A stretch of DNA of 64,000 bases from Leeuwenhoekiella sp. (lineage in GTDB: Bacteria; Bacteroidota; Bacteroidia; Flavobacteriales; Flavobacteriaceae). The DNA is taken from NCBI GenBank assembly GCA_002708845.1, contig PAPI01000022.1, positions 186,001 to 250,000 on the forward strand, read 5' to 3'. Made by a program: the position numbers and the translations under genes. The notes beneath the pieces were generated by a model that was not told the origin of the DNA, made no database searches, and saw only the letters and a list, made by a program, of their open reading frames with translations. Positions 33,557-43,077 of this stretch are shown in pieces (the stretch's first letter is position 1; each line of letters opens with the position of its first letter).

Positions 33557-34537
33557 CTAGTTCGAATAATTCTCCTCCCGAATAGCTTCAGTCTCGGCTG
33601 CAGTTTTAAATACATCCCAGTCTTTACCCTGAGTACGTCTTGCTCCTAAAATATTTGCGTATTGTCCTGCTTTAATGGGGTCGTTATATTTTGCAAATCC
33701 GTAGGCAAGACCCCCTGCAAAACTGTCTCCGCAGCCTGTGGTGTCAACAACCTTGTCCACTTTTACAGAAGGTATCCAGTCTTTTTTGATGATGCCATCC
33801 TGCATATGATAGAGGATACAACCCCGGGAATCCATTGTGACGTAGAAATAGGACACACCTTTTTTTAAAACGTGTTCGGCTAGATCATCCAGATGTTCCG
33901 TAGCATTCTCATCGTAGATTGAGGGGATTTCGTGCTCATATTCGCGGGCAAAAGACATGCACTGCGATTCTTCAAGGTTCATTTTGAGTACATCTATGTA
34001 AGGTAGCCACTCATCTCGATCAACCCAAAATTTTCTATGCCGATGTCCTGTTACATCCATTGCTGTAGTAGCTCCGTGTGCATCAAAAATTACAATTCCT
34101 TTACTGTGCTTCTTGATGTGTTTCAAAGTACTCAGACTGATTTCAAAATCGGTGATTGGGACAAAAACAAAGGCATCAGCGTCCAGATGCTTTTTAATAT
34201 GTTTTGGACGTATGGGATTCATACACGCCAGTTGCTTTTCTTCGCGGTTATTCTGGTCTTTAAAATCCAGTAAAATCACAGTGCCGCGGTCTTCTTTACT
34301 GTTTATGCCATCCAGGCTGATATTTGTAAATGCTTCAAATTCTTTGGCAATCCCAGCCTCATCTTTTTGATGAATGTTGGTAACGGGTACCACGCTGCCT
34401 TCATCGGCCAGAAGTTTTGATAATGCAATTACAGGATGCGTAACACATCCGTAGCGCATAATGATATCATTCTCATAAGTCGAAATGGTATCCCTGGGGA
34501 TAGGGCCTGCGACAACAATTTTTAAAGCTTTACTCAT
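33557..34537 (-). CDS. PfkB-family carbohydrate/nucleoside kinase
   Basis: A 326-residue ribokinase-fold kinase. The C-terminal PfkB signature DTTGCGDSFAGGLAYG (about residues 267-282) carries the catalytic Asp, and the N-terminal region is less typical (VVAGPIPRDTIST). The exact substrate is unclear; adenosine-, ribo- or fructokinase are possible. The frame is open to 34558, but MSKALKIVV at 34537 starts 4 bases after the upstream gene and is preferred. The DUF4197 lipoprotein gene lies immediately upstream. Confidence 0.85.
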   Translation of the reverse strand: MSKALKIVVAGPIPRDTISTYENDIIMRYGCVTHPVIALSKLLADEGSVVPVTNIHQKDEAGIAKEFEAFTNISLDGINSKEDRGTVILLDFKDQNNREEKQLACMNPIRPKHIKKHLDADAFVFVPITDFEISLSTLKHIKKHSKGIVIFDAHGATTAMDVTGHRHRKFWVDRDEWLPYIDVLKMNLEESQCMSFAREYEHEIPSIYDENATEHLDDLAEHVLKKGVSYFYVTMDSRGCILYHMQDGIIKKDWIPSVKVDKVVDTTGCGDSFAGGLAYGFAKYNDPIKAGQYANILGARRTQGKDWDVFKTAAETEAIREENYSN

Positions 34538-34541
34538 AATT

Positions 34542-35243
34542 TTAATCTTGAAGTGCAAAAACCCGCTTTAGCAATGCAGTAGTACGCGCAGCAAGGTTTG
34601 TGCGAATGTCTTTTTCCTCAACTGCGATCATCGTATAAACGCCTTTCAAGGCTTCGTTGGTAACATAATCAGTTAGATCAGGGTTTACATCATTGGTAAG
34701 GGGCAGGGCATTGTAGCGGGTAATTAGGTCTGTCCAAATTTTGTCGGCACCTACTTTGCTAAATGAATTTTGAATTACCGGATTAAATTTTGCGTACAGC
34801 GCAGTTTGCGTTCGGTTTTGTAAGTAGCTGGTTGCTGCCGTATCGTTACCCAGCAAAATGTTTTTTGCGTCTGTAAAAGTGATTCCTTTTACAGCATCTA
34901 CAAAAATAGGTGTAGCTTCACTCACGGCATCTTCAGCAGCTCGATTAAGCACTCTCAGGCCTTCATCTGCCAGGCTGCTTAATCCTACACTTCGCAGGGT
35001 ACGATCCACTTTTTGAAGTTCTTCGGGTAATAAAATTTTTACCAGAGGATTGCCATAAAAACCATCTTTCTGTGTCAGCTTTGTTACTTGCTTTTCAATA
35101 CCAAAATCTAATGCCTGTCGCAAACCGCTGGCAATTGTAGCGTTATCAACACCTACCTGATTGGGTAAACTATCAACTACTGATTGCAATTCGGCGCACG
35201 CGCTGAGCGTGAATATAAAAACAAGAGCAACTATTTTTTTCAT
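34542..35243 (-). CDS. DUF4197 family lipoprotein
   Basis: A 233-residue protein with lipoprotein signal MKKIVALVFIFTLSAC (Cys16). The body is alpha-helical and matches the DUF4197 layout: ATIASGLRQALDFGIEKQV, GFYGNPLVKILLPEEL, AEDAVSEATPIFVDAVKGITF and EALKGVYTMIAVEEK near the C-terminus. The function of the family is unknown. It ends 4 bases before the PfkB kinase start, so the two are probably co-transcribed. Confidence 0.88.
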   Translation of the reverse strand: MKKIVALVFIFTLSACAELQSVVDSLPNQVGVDNATIASGLRQALDFGIEKQVTKLTQKDGFYGNPLVKILLPEELQKVDRTLRSVGLSSLADEGLRVLNRAAEDAVSEATPIFVDAVKGITFTDAKNILLGNDTAATSYLQNRTQTALYAKFNPVIQNSFSKVGADKIWTDLITRYNALPLTNDVNPDLTDYVTNEALKGVYTMIAVEEKDIRTNLAARTTALLKRVFALQD

Positions 35244-35354
35244 GAAAGTTTTCTAAGTAATTAATTTTAAGTTTTCGCATTCGCGAAACGGAAACAGCTG
35301 CGAACGCAACTATAGCTGAGTTAAGTTAAGCTATTCTATTAAGATTAGAAAACC

Positions 35355-36209
35355 TTAGGCAAAAATCACGGTTTTGTTACCGTAGACCAAGACCTTATGT
35401 TCTATATGGGCTTTTATAGCGCGGGCAAGCACAACCTTTTCCAGGTCGCGTCCTTTTAAGATAAAATCCTGTACCGAATGTACATGGGAAACCCGAACGA
35501 TTTCCTGTTCAATGATAGGGCCTTCGTCCAGATCTGCAGTCACATAATGGCTTGTAGCTCCTATAATTTTCACCCCGCGTTCAAAAGCAGCGTGATAGGG
35601 TTTGGCACCTATAAATGCCGGTAGAAACGAATGGTGAATATTAATAATCTGGTGCTTAAACTGTGATACAAAATCGTCTGAGACGATCTGCATATAACGC
35701 GCCAATACAATCAGGTCTATCTTATTTTCTCTTATAATTTGTATTTGCTCAGCTTCAGCCTTTGCTTTGGTAGCTTTAGTAACCGGAATGTATTTAAACG
35801 GGATGTCAAAACGTTTGGCTACAATTTCCAGATCGGGATGGTTACTGATGATGAGTGGTATTTCCACTTCCAGTTCACCCGAAGCATTTCGGCCTAAAAG
35901 ATCGTAGAGGCAATGATCGTACTTGGATACAAACAAGGCTAGTCGTGGTTTGTGCAAGGCATCATAAAGCTGATATTTCAGTTGGTAATCAGCTTCAAAC
36001 TGATCAACAAATTGTTTTTCAAATTGCGCCAGGCTAAAATTTTCATTTTCAAATTCGGCTTCAACGCGCATAAAGAAAACTCGTTCCTCCCGATCTACGT
36101 GTTGATCGAGGTACACGATGTTTCCCTGTTTTTCTAAAATGAACTGGGTAATTGTAGTTACAATCCCTTTACGATCAGGACAATTAATTAAAAGCGTAAT
36201 TTTCTGCAT
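35355..36209 (-). CDS. purU: Formyltetrahydrofolate deformylase
   Basis: Hydrolyses 10-formyl-THF to formate and THF, supplying formate for PurT and balancing one-carbon units. A 284-residue protein with an N-terminal ACT domain (LLINCPDRKGIVTTIT, residues 5-20) and a formyltransferase-fold catalytic domain: INIHHSFLPAFIGAKPYHAA near 208 (catalytic Asn and His) and DLDEGPIIEQ near 243 (catalytic Asp). Length is typical. The spacer before it contains TTTCGC/GCGAAA half-sites of a short inverted repeat near 35273-35290, after the purU stop in the direction of the DUF4197 gene. Confidence 0.94.
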   Translation of the reverse strand: MQKITLLINCPDRKGIVTTITQFILEKQGNIVYLDQHVDREERVFFMRVEAEFENENFSLAQFEKQFVDQFEADYQLKYQLYDALHKPRLALFVSKYDHCLYDLLGRNASGELEVEIPLIISNHPDLEIVAKRFDIPFKYIPVTKATKAKAEAEQIQIIRENKIDLIVLARYMQIVSDDFVSQFKHQIINIHHSFLPAFIGAKPYHAAFERGVKIIGATSHYVTADLDEGPIIEQEIVRVSHVHSVQDFILKGRDLEKVVLARAIKAHIEHKVLVYGNKTVIFA

Positions 36210-36374
36210 AATTAAAAAAACTTAGTCTGTTGGTTATTTGCGTGATACGCTATGCATTGATTAAAGCTAAGCTAGAAAATTACCACTCAATTTATAATAT
36301 TAATAATATAAAATAAACGCTATTTTGATAGCAATTATTTAATTTAGTAGTCTCTGAAAAGCAAAATATTACGA

Positions 36375-39300
36375 ATGAATCAAATTAAGCCCTATTCGCC
36401 TACTCATAAAGTACGTATAGTAACCGCAGCATCCCTTTTTGATGGTCACGATGCAGCCATCAACATTATGCGCCGCATCATTCAGTCCACTGGGGTAGAA
36501 GTTATTCACCTGGGCCATGATCGCAGTGTAGAAGAGGTTGTAAATACCGCGATTCAGGAAGATGTGCAGGCTATTGCAATGACTTCCTATCAGGGCGGTC
36601 ATACCGAATATTTTAAATATATGTACGACCTGCTTCAGGAAAAAGGAGCCGGGCATATCAAGATTTTTGGCGGCGGCGGCGGCGTGATTCTTCCGGAAGA
36701 GATCGAAGAATTAATGAATTATGGCATAACCCGCATTTATGCACCCGATGATGGTCGCGAGATGGGTTTGCAAGGCATGATCAATGATTTAGTTCAAAAA
36801 GCAGATTATAAAACGGAAGCTTCTGCGCTTGTTGAGGCCAATCAGATTCTGCAAAAACTACAGGCTAAAGATGTAAATACCATCGCTCGGCTGATCTCGC
36901 TGGCTGAAAACGATCACGATGCATTTAAAAGTTATTTTGAAGTAAAAAATCAAACTCAGACAACTCCTGTTCTGGGTATTACCGGTACGGGAGGTGCAGG
37001 TAAATCGTCTTTGGTAGACGAACTCGTGAGACGTTTTCTCAATGATTTCCCGGATAAAACCCTGGGAATTGTATCAGTCGATCCTTCAAAACGGAAGACC
37101 GGCGGAGCACTTCTGGGAGATCGAATCCGTATGAATGCGATTAACTCGCCACGGGTATATATGCGTTCCTTGGCAACCCGTCAAAGCAATTTGGCCCTTT
37201 CTAAACACGTGCAGGAAGCGGTTGAAGTATTGAAAGCTGCCGAGTACGACTTGATTATTTTAGAAACCAGCGGTATTGGGCAGAGCGATACCGAAATTCT
37301 TGATCATAGTGATGTCTCGCTTTACGTGATGACGCCCGAATTTGGTGCCGCCACCCAGCTTGAAAAAATCGACATGCTTGATTTTGCCGATCTGGTAGCA
37401 ATCAACAAATTTGACAAGCGCGGGGCGCAGGACGCCTTACGTGATGTAAAAAAACAATATATGCGCAATCATCAGCTGTGGGAAACTCCGCAGGATGATT
37501 TGCCGATCTACGGCACTATCGCCAGCCAGTTTAATGACCCCGGAATGAATCGTCTTTACAAGGCAATTATGGATGAGTTGGCTACAAAGACACAAACCAA
37601 TCTCGAAAGCAGCTTTGAAATCAGCGATGAGATGTCAGAAAAGATATTTGTAATTCCGCCTGCACGTACGCGCTACCTTTCTGAAATCGCCGAAAACAAC
37701 CGCAGTTACGATGATACGGCGCTATCACAGCGCGAGGTGGCGCAAAAGCTTTACGGTATTTATAAAACCATCGAAACCGTAACCGGTAAAGCACCAGAGC
37801 TCGATAAAGCAGGTTTGATATTGGAGCAGGATTTGCAGGAAGGGGATCTGGCTAAACTTTTACTGGCCGAATTTGATAAACTCAAAATGGATCTCGATCC
37901 TTACAATTGGGAAGTAATCACGGGTTGGGAAGCGAAAGTAAACCGCTATAAGAATCCGGTTTATACATTTAAGGTACGTGATAAAGAGATTAAGATTGAT
38001 ACGCATACCGAGTCGCTGTCACACCAGCAAATTCCCAAAGTGGCTTTGCCCAAATACGAGGCCTGGGGCGATATTTTAAAATGGGTGTTGCAGGAAAATG
38101 TCCCGGGTGAATTTCCGTACACCGCAGGTTTGTACCCGTTTAAGCGTACCGGTGAAGATCCTACCCGTATGTTTGCAGGTGAGGGTGGGCCAGAGCGTAC
38201 CAACCGCCGTTTTCATTATGTGAGTACGGGCTTGCCCGCTAAGCGACTTTCTACCGCTTTTGACAGTGTGACCCTTTACGGTAACGACCCCGATCACCGC
38301 CCTGATATTTACGGAAAAATTGGTAATGCCGGGGTGTCAATTTGCTGTCTGGATGATGCTAAAAAACTCTACTCAGGCTTTGATTTGGCAAACCCGATGA
38401 CTTCGGTAAGTATGACCATAAATGGGCCTGCACCCATGTTGTTGGGCTTTTTTATGAATGCTGCAATCGATCAGGCTTGTGAGAAGTATATCAAAGAAAA
38501 TGGTCTGGAGGATGAGGTTGAAGCAAAGCTGAGAGAAAACTACGACGATAAAGGATTGGAGCGACCTCGATATCAGAACTTTTCTAACGAAGCAAAACAG
38601 GCGGAAGGGACTCTGCCCGAAGGAAACAACGGTCTTGGTTTGATGCTTCTGGGTATTACCGGAGATCAGGTATTGCCAAAAGAGGTCTACGAGAAAATCA
38701 AAGCCGAAACTATAAGTCAGGTGCGAGGTACAGTGCAGGCCGATATTTTAAAGGAAGATCAGGCACAAAACACCTGTATTTTTTCTACTGAATTCGCGCT
38801 TCGACTTATGGGCGATGTACAGGAATATTTTATAGAAAGTCAAATCCGTAATTTTTACTCGGTTTCCATTTCGGGCTATCACATTGCTGAAGCGGGTGCG
38901 AACCCCATTACGCAACTGGCGTTTACGTTGGCAAACGGTTTCACCTACGTGGAATATTACCTGAGCCGTGGGATGGATATTAATAAATTTGGTCCCAACC
39001 TTTCGTTTTTCTTTAGCAACGGTATTGATCCGGAATATGCGGTGATTGGGCGTGTGGCGCGTAAGATTTGGGCGAAAGCTTTAAAGCATAAATACGGTGC
39101 AAACCCACGGGCACAAATGCTGAAGTATCACATACAGACTTCAGGGCGCTCGCTGCACGCGCAGGAAATAGATTTTAACGACATACGCACCACCTTACAG
39201 GCGCTGTATGCGATTTACGACAATTGTAATTCGCTGCATACCAACGCCTATGATGAGGCAATCACCACGCCTACCGAAGAAAGCGTACGCCGTGCAATGG

Positions 39301-39824
39301 CGATACAACTCATCATCAATAAGGAGTTAGGTCTGGCTAAAAATGAAAACCCCATCCAGGGAGCTTTTATTATCGAAGAATTAACCGACCTGGTTGAAGA
39401 AGCGGTCTTGCTGGAGTTTGACCGTATTACCGAAAGAGGTGGAGTTCTTGGCGCGATGGAAACCATGTACCAGCGCAGTAAAATACAGGAAGAAAGTCTG
39501 TATTACGAGACGTTGAAGCATAACGGAGATTTCCCGATTATTGGGGTAAATACCTTTTTAAGCAGTACCGGTTCGCCAACAGTTAAGCCAATGGAAGTCA
39601 TCAGAGCTACAGAAGCTGAGAAACAAGCGCAAATTAAAACGCTTAATCAATTGCATAAAGCTTATGAAGAAAAAGCCCAGCAGGCTCTTGAAGGTATACA
39701 AAATGCCGCTATTCAGAATGAAAATATCTTTGAACATCTGATGGAAGCCACAAAAGTGTGTTCGTTGGGTCAAATCACTAACGCCCTCTTTGAAGTAGGC
39801 GGACAGTATAGAAGGAATATGTAA
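36375..39824 (+). CDS. icmF: Fused B12-dependent acyl-CoA mutase IcmF (isobutyryl-CoA mutase fused)
   Basis: A 1149-residue fusion. The N-terminal cobalamin-binding domain (about 12-150) has DGHDAAI (His25 likely the lower cobalt ligand) and [12 protein letters not shown] MeaB-type GTPase chaperone domain follows, with P-loop GTGGAGKSS near 206 and [11 protein letters not shown] near 352. The mutase substrate domain (about 560-1149) has [19 protein letters not shown] near 587. The domain order is that of IcmF, which interconverts isobutyryl-CoA and n-butyryl-CoA. Many databases label it methylmalonyl-CoA mutase. No B12 riboswitch is seen in the 165-base leader. Confidence 0.92.
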   Translation: MNQIKPYSPTHKVRIVTAASLFDGHDAAINIMRRIIQSTGVEVIHLGHDRSVEEVVNTAIQEDVQAIAMTSYQGGHTEYFKYMYDLLQEKGAGHIKIFGGGGGVILPEEIEELMNYGITRIYAPDDGREMGLQGMINDLVQKADYKTEASALVEANQILQKLQAKDVNTIARLISLAENDHDAFKSYFEVKNQTQTTPVLGITGTGGAGKSSLVDELVRRFLNDFPDKTLGIVSVDPSKRKTGGALLGDRIRMNAINSPRVYMRSLATRQSNLALSKHVQEAVEVLKAAEYDLIILETSGIGQSDTEILDHSDVSLYVMTPEFGAATQLEKIDMLDFADLVAINKFDKRGAQDALRDVKKQYMRNHQLWETPQDDLPIYGTIASQFNDPGMNRLYKAIMDELATKTQTNLESSFEISDEMSEKIFVIPPARTRYLSEIAENNRSYDDTALSQREVAQKLYGIYKTIETVTGKAPELDKAGLILEQDLQEGDLAKLLLAEFDKLKMDLDPYNWEVITGWEAKVNRYKNPVYTFKVRDKEIKIDTHTESLSHQQIPKVALPKYEAWGDILKWVLQENVPGEFPYTAGLYPFKRTGEDPTRMFAGEGGPERTNRRFHYVSTGLPAKRLSTAFDSVTLYGNDPDHRPDIYGKIGNAGVSICCLDDAKKLYSGFDLANPMTSVSMTINGPAPMLLGFFMNAAIDQACEKYIKENGLEDEVEAKLRENYDDKGLERPRYQNFSNEAKQAEGTLPEGNNGLGLMLLGITGDQVLPKEVYEKIKAETISQVRGTVQADILKEDQAQNTCIFSTEFALRLMGDVQEYFIESQIRNFYSVSISGYHIAEAGANPITQLAFTLANGFTYVEYYLSRGMDINKFGPNLSFFFSNGIDPEYAVIGRVARKIWAKALKHKYGANPRAQMLKYHIQTSGRSLHAQEIDFNDIRTTLQALYAIYDNCNSLHTNAYDEAITTPTEESVRRAMAIQLIINKELGLAKNENPIQGAFIIEELTDLVEEAVLLEFDRITERGGVLGAMETMYQRSKIQEESLYYETLKHNGDFPIIGVNTFLSSTGSPTVKPMEVIRATEAEKQAQIKTLNQLHKAYEEKAQQALEGIQNAAIQNENIFEHLMEATKVCSLGQITNALFEVGGQYRRNM

Positions 39825-39834
39825 GCAGGATACC

Positions 39835-39865
39835 AAGATTTTAAAGCGCTAGCGCATAAAATCTT
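39835..39865 (+). terminator. Hairpin after icmF
   Basis: AAGATTTTA (39835-39843) pairs with TAAAATCTT (39857-39865); between them GCGCTAGCGC can pair with itself. It lies 10 bases after the icmF stop and probably terminates or protects the mRNA, although there is no T run. Confidence 0.5.
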
Positions 39866-39879
39866 GAGTATATCGCTTA

Positions 39880-40040
39880 CCCTGAGCTAAGCCGAAGGGT
39901 TGCTCTTTTTAACCTAAATTTAATTTGGGAGCCTAAAGTGTTTTTAGAAAAAGGCTTTGCCGAAGGAAATAGTGTGCGAAAAGCCCGTCCTGAGTTTTTA
40001 TCGAAGGCCTTATCCCAAATCGCGATAGCGAGTTTGGGAT
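39880..40040. repeat. Palindromic repeat units in the icmF downstream spacer
   Basis: This gene-free stretch holds CCCTGAGCTAAGCCGAAGGG, a degenerate version of the widespread CCTGAGC...CGAAGG repeat, a second degenerate copy near 39990-40008 (CCTGAGTTTTTATCGAAGG), and a hairpin at 40012-40040 (ATCCCAAATCGC, GATA, GCGAGTTTGGGAT). These look like interspersed REP-type sequences rather than coding DNA. Confidence 0.65.
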
Positions 40041-40059
40041 CTTTTAAGCTTAGGGTCCA

Positions 40060-40098
40060 AGACCTCACAGGTTTTAGAAACCTGTGAGGTCTCTTTTT
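40060..40098. terminator. 15-bp perfect hairpin with T tail (flavobacterial GACCTCACAGG repeat)
   Basis: AGACCTCACAGGTTT (40060-40074), loop TAG, AAACCTGTGAGGTCT (40078-40092), then CTTTTT. I recall this palindrome as a common dispersed element in Flavobacteriia. Here it can act as a terminator. Confidence 0.75.
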
Positions 40099-40120
40099 AA
40101 AACTTATTTTTCGTTTATAA

Positions 40121-40209
40121 CCCGCGTGAAGGATAGCAGCGGAAATCCTGTTTTTGCCGTCAGGCAAAAGCAGATTGCAGCGGATAGCCTGACCCGAAGG
40201 GGCACGCCC
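40121..40209. repeat. Dispersed repeat, copy A (GATAGCAGCGG...AGCGGATAGC type)
   Basis: Contains GATAGCAGCGGAAATCCT and, about 40 bases on, AGCGGATAGC and CGCCCAAA. The same ordered blocks occur at 63255-63347 (copy B), in both cases just beyond a gene end. The middle GCCGTCAGGC is palindromic. The spacer from 40210 to 40287 additionally shows degenerate 'TCTAATATCTCAGGTCTGG' like short repeats. Confidence 0.75.
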
Positions 40210-40287
40210 AAATACGAAATAGTATATTCGATATTTCGGAACTCCCGTCTAAAGTCTCAAATCTAATATCTCAGGTCTGGAATCTAT

Positions 40288-40812
40288 CTAATCCTCAAAA
40301 TCATAATCGTCGGGATCAAAAGGAAGGTCATCGTCAGGATCAGGATCGTTATAATTAATGCCCGGCGGATTGAAAAGTCCCCAGCGGTCAATGATATAAT
40401 TCCACGGGTCAAAGGTTGCTACCCATTCGGCAAATAAAACGCGAAACACTTCAATCTCGTCGCGCAGTAAATTGAGGTATTCAGTTTCTTTAAATCCGTA
40501 CATCTCCAGTCCGGTCATATGTGTGGCAAGTTCGCGGGCACATCGGCGTATGATCGTAGCCTTTTCCATCTTGATGTCATAGAGGTCACAATTCCAGGCA
40601 CCGGCAATCTTTGCAGGTATGATCGAGGCATCTTCCCGAATATAAATCGCGTGACTTCTTAAAATTTCCTGTTCGTCGGGATTGTCACTTTGTAGTTCGT
40701 ACGAAGAGGCGATTTCGGCAATACGGTTGGAGAGCTTTAAAATTTCATTCGCTTTTTGATAAAGCGGGCTCGAGCGATAATCCTCATGAGGAGTGGCATC
40801 TTCTGAAGACAT
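40288..40812 (-). CDS. Hypothetical helical protein, paralogue of the gene at 40903
   Basis: A 174-residue protein, predicted mostly helical (LYQKANEILKLSNRIAEIAS near residues 17-36; LNLLRDEIEVFRVLFAEWV near 112-130), with a very acidic C-terminal tail rich in Asp and Pro (DPDPDDDLPFDPDDYDFED). No signal peptide. It shares the LYxxAxEILKLSxxI opening and the NxLRxE(I/L)xxFRxLxxxW closing segment with the next protein. The helical-bundle look recalls four-helix-bundle proteins of Bacteroidota, but no function can be assigned. Confidence 0.72.
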   Translation of the reverse strand: MSSEDATPHEDYRSSPLYQKANEILKLSNRIAEIASSYELQSDNPDEQEILRSHAIYIREDASIIPAKIAGAWNCDLYDIKMEKATIIRRCARELATHMTGLEMYGFKETEYLNLLRDEIEVFRVLFAEWVATFDPWNYIIDRWGLFNPPGINYNDPDPDDDLPFDPDDYDFED

Positions 40813-40902
40813 GATTTTTAGATTTTATGCTGTATCCCTAAAATAGGGTTTTAAAAAGGAATAGACCTAAATGGAGGCAGAAAAGTAATGGAATAGGATT
40901 GT

Positions 40903-41301
40903 TTAGAGCGTCATCATCCATTTACGCTGCAGTCTGCGGAATTTACGAAGCTCAACTCTAAGAATATTCAGGAAATCTTTGCCGTTGCTCTCGGCACGCT
41001 CCAAACGTTCGCAGGTCCTGTACAGGCGAGCTGTAAGCCGTTCTAATGAGGCTGCGTAGCGTAGGCGGTCGTCCTGAAATGCCTGACTTTCGGCTTTAAG
41101 AATTTCAGGGGCCAAAGAGTCTGAGTCCCTAACAATATCTCCGGAAAAGTACACATACGGATTCTCGCTTCCGTTGCTTTGCAATGGAGCCAGATCGTAA
41201 ACCAGATAGCTTGAAATTGAGCGCGATAGCTTCAGAATTTCCTGTGCCTGGTTGTATAATTTACTATTTAGCGGAGTATATCTCATAGAATTAAAAGTCA
41301 C
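40903..41301 (-). CDS. Hypothetical helical protein, paralogue of the gene at 40288
   Basis: A 132-residue, basic, mainly helical protein. LYNQAQEILKLSRSISSYL (about 15-33) and FLNILRVELRKFRRLQRKW (about 110-128) align with the ends of the neighbouring 174-residue protein, which points to tandem duplication. It lacks the acidic tail of its paralogue. The start is either ATG at 41301 or ATG at 41286 (MRYTPLNSKLY). It is divergent from the Lrp-type regulator, with a 98-base spacer. Confidence 0.7.
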   Translation of the reverse strand: MTFNSMRYTPLNSKLYNQAQEILKLSRSISSYLVYDLAPLQSNGSENPYVYFSGDIVRDSDSLAPEILKAESQAFQDDRLRYAASLERLTARLYRTCERLERAESNGKDFLNILRVELRKFRRLQRKWMMTL

Positions 41302-41358
41302 TCAAATTTACCTGAATTCACAGCGATTTATATATGGTATTTAATTTTTAAGCGTACA

Positions 41359-41381
41359 TTTACTTTAAAATTTAAAGTAAA
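41359..41381. promoter_or_regulatory. Perfect 11-bp-arm palindrome, likely operator of the Lrp/AsnC gene
   Basis: TTTACTTTAAA (41359-41369), centre A, TTTAAAGTAAA (41371-41381). It lies 18 bases before the regulator ATG in the divergent spacer, where autoregulatory Lrp/AsnC sites are expected. Confidence 0.65.
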
Positions 41382-41399
41382 ACTTGTTTTTTATTTAAA

Positions 41400-41903
41400 A
41401 TGCAAATAGATCCTACAAACTGGAAAATACTTCAAATCTTACAGCGCAATGCGCGTATGTCTGTAAGTGCGATAAGCCGTGAAGTTGGAGTAACCTCACC
41501 TGCGGTTGCAGAACGTATACGCAAGATGGAAGATGCCGGGATTTTGATAGGCTATAAAGCCGAGGTGTCACACATTGGTTCCGGACATCAGCTTAAGGCT
41601 ATTATTACTTTACGTGCTTTTATGGGAAGGCTAAAACCTTTTCTGGAAAAAGTACACGATTTTTCTGAAGTACTCAATTGCTATCGCATTACCGGTAACG
41701 AAAATATATTTATGGAAGTGGTTTTATTTGATCAGTTTCACCTGGAGGAATTTATAGACAAGCTAATCACGTATGGCGAGACAAAAACGCATATTGTATT
41801 GTCTACAGTGATTGAAAATGCACCCATACGGACCCGACGGGAAGACCGTGAAAAGATTAAACTAAAGAGTGCTCAAATACCAAATCCCAAAGGCAATCAA
41901 TAA
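41400..41903 (+). CDS. Lrp/AsnC-family transcriptional regulator
   Basis: A 167-residue regulator with an N-terminal winged helix-turn-helix (NWKILQILQRNARMSVSAIS, then VTSPAVAERIRKMEDAGIL, about 7-50) and a C-terminal RAM/ligand-binding domain (LKAIITLRAF, CYRITGNENIFMEVV). Such proteins sense amino acids and form octamers. A perfect palindrome sits just upstream. The C-terminal tail is basic and its last 42 bases overlap the 3' end of the convergent transporter gene. Confidence 0.93.
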   Translation: MQIDPTNWKILQILQRNARMSVSAISREVGVTSPAVAERIRKMEDAGILIGYKAEVSHIGSGHQLKAIITLRAFMGRLKPFLEKVHDFSEVLNCYRITGNENIFMEVVLFDQFHLEEFIDKLITYGETKTHIVLSTVIENAPIRTRREDREKIKLKSAQIPNPKGNQ

Positions 41904-43073
41904 AATGATGCCCACCCAGCTGGCAATCTTTAGTGCAGTACTGGGGCGGTCTTCTTCGGCTACATCTTCAGAATTTATGGCTAAATAGTTTGCAATCGCA
42001 AAGAATGGAGCGGTTAAAAATGAAAGAATGGTAGCAACTTCTACCAGCTTGCCCATTTCGCTGGTTAAAAAAAACAGGATGCAAACGGTACCGGAGATCA
42101 AAACAAGCATCCAGGTTGCATAGCCTTTAGATTGTGTTTTGCCCGTAAGCAATTCAAAAGTTTTGTTCATCGCCCGGGGCGAAGCATCAAGTGTTGTTAA
42201 CGTCGTGCTGAACATTGTGGTAAGTGCAGCGATACCTATGATGTAAAACGCCCAGTTACCCAGACTGCTGGTGTACATATCGATAAGCTGTTTGGCAAAT
42301 GCACCGCCACTGGGGCTAAACGATTCGCCTGTATTGTGCATAATAAGTGCGCCAAGGCTAATAAAGCAGGTTCCCACAACAACAGTTCCCAGAAAACCGA
42401 CATTGAAATCAAAAACTGCAGATTTACGACTGATCTTACCTTCTTTAGCTTTTTCTAGTGACCAGAGTGAATGCCAGATTGATATATCAAGTGGGGCCGG
42501 CATCCAGCCCATAAAGGCAATTAAAAATGCAATTCCCAGCGCGTCTGAAGGTATAACCTGATCAAAGGAAACAGCTTGGTGCGGTTCAAAACCTGCAATG
42601 ACTACTGCCGCAAGCGTGCTCAAAGTTAGCACTATCACAATGACTTTCATCAGCCGATCTAACAACGAATAGTTGCCTACTAATAAGATTGCTGCACAAC
42701 AAGCGGTTACAATTAATGACCAGGTGGTTATACTCCAGTCCATCCCAAAAATATAGGTTGCAATACCTGCTGTTACTATGGTTACCGCAGTTTGTATGGT
42801 AAACATCGTGAGCAGGTTTATAATAAAATACAGGATAAGCAAGGGCTTACCCAACTTGAGGTATCCTTCAAGCAGGCTGGTTCCGGTAGCGGCTGCATAG
42901 CGGGGACCGAACTGAAAAAAGGGGTATTTAATCAAATGAATAAGGAGCAGGGCCCAAAGTAGTCCAAGCCCGTAATCTGCCCCTGCACGGGTAGATTGTA
43001 CCAAATGAGAGACGCCAATTGCTGCCCCGGCAAATAAAAGACCGGGTCCTAACTGCCTGAGCAGGTTTTTCAT
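41862..43073 (-). CDS. Nramp-related membrane transporter lacking canonical metal ligands
   Basis: A 403-residue membrane protein with about 11 segments. The opening LGPGLLFAGAAIGVSHLVQ and STRAGADYGLGLLWALLL follow the Nramp pattern, but the metal-binding DPGN of segment 1 reads GVSH, and the MPH of segment 6 reads MPA (GWMPAPLDISIW). It therefore may not carry Mn2+/Fe2+ as classic Nramp does; a different ion or substrate, as reported for Nramp-related subfamilies, is possible. The sigma-factor gene ends 4 bases upstream of its ATG. It overlaps the Lrp gene tail to tail. Confidence 0.82.
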   Translation of the reverse strand: MKNLLRQLGPGLLFAGAAIGVSHLVQSTRAGADYGLGLLWALLLIHLIKYPFFQFGPRYAAATGTSLLEGYLKLGKPLLILYFIINLLTMFTIQTAVTIVTAGIATYIFGMDWSITTWSLIVTACCAAILLVGNYSLLDRLMKVIVIVLTLSTLAAVVIAGFEPHQAVSFDQVIPSDALGIAFLIAFMGWMPAPLDISIWHSLWSLEKAKEGKISRKSAVFDFNVGFLGTVVVGTCFISLGALIMHNTGESFSPSGGAFAKQLIDMYTSSLGNWAFYIIGIAALTTMFSTTLTTLDASPRAMNKTFELLTGKTQSKGYATWMLVLISGTVCILFFLTSEMGKLVEVATILSFLTAPFFAIANYLAINSEDVAEEDRPSTALKIASWVGIILLIAFGIWYLSTL

Positions 43074-43077
43074 GAGC

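Noticed and set aside
36210..36374. Cobalamin riboswitch before icmF
   Set aside because: The 165-base leader is AT-rich with no B12-box-like sequence (GCCACTG) or matching fold.
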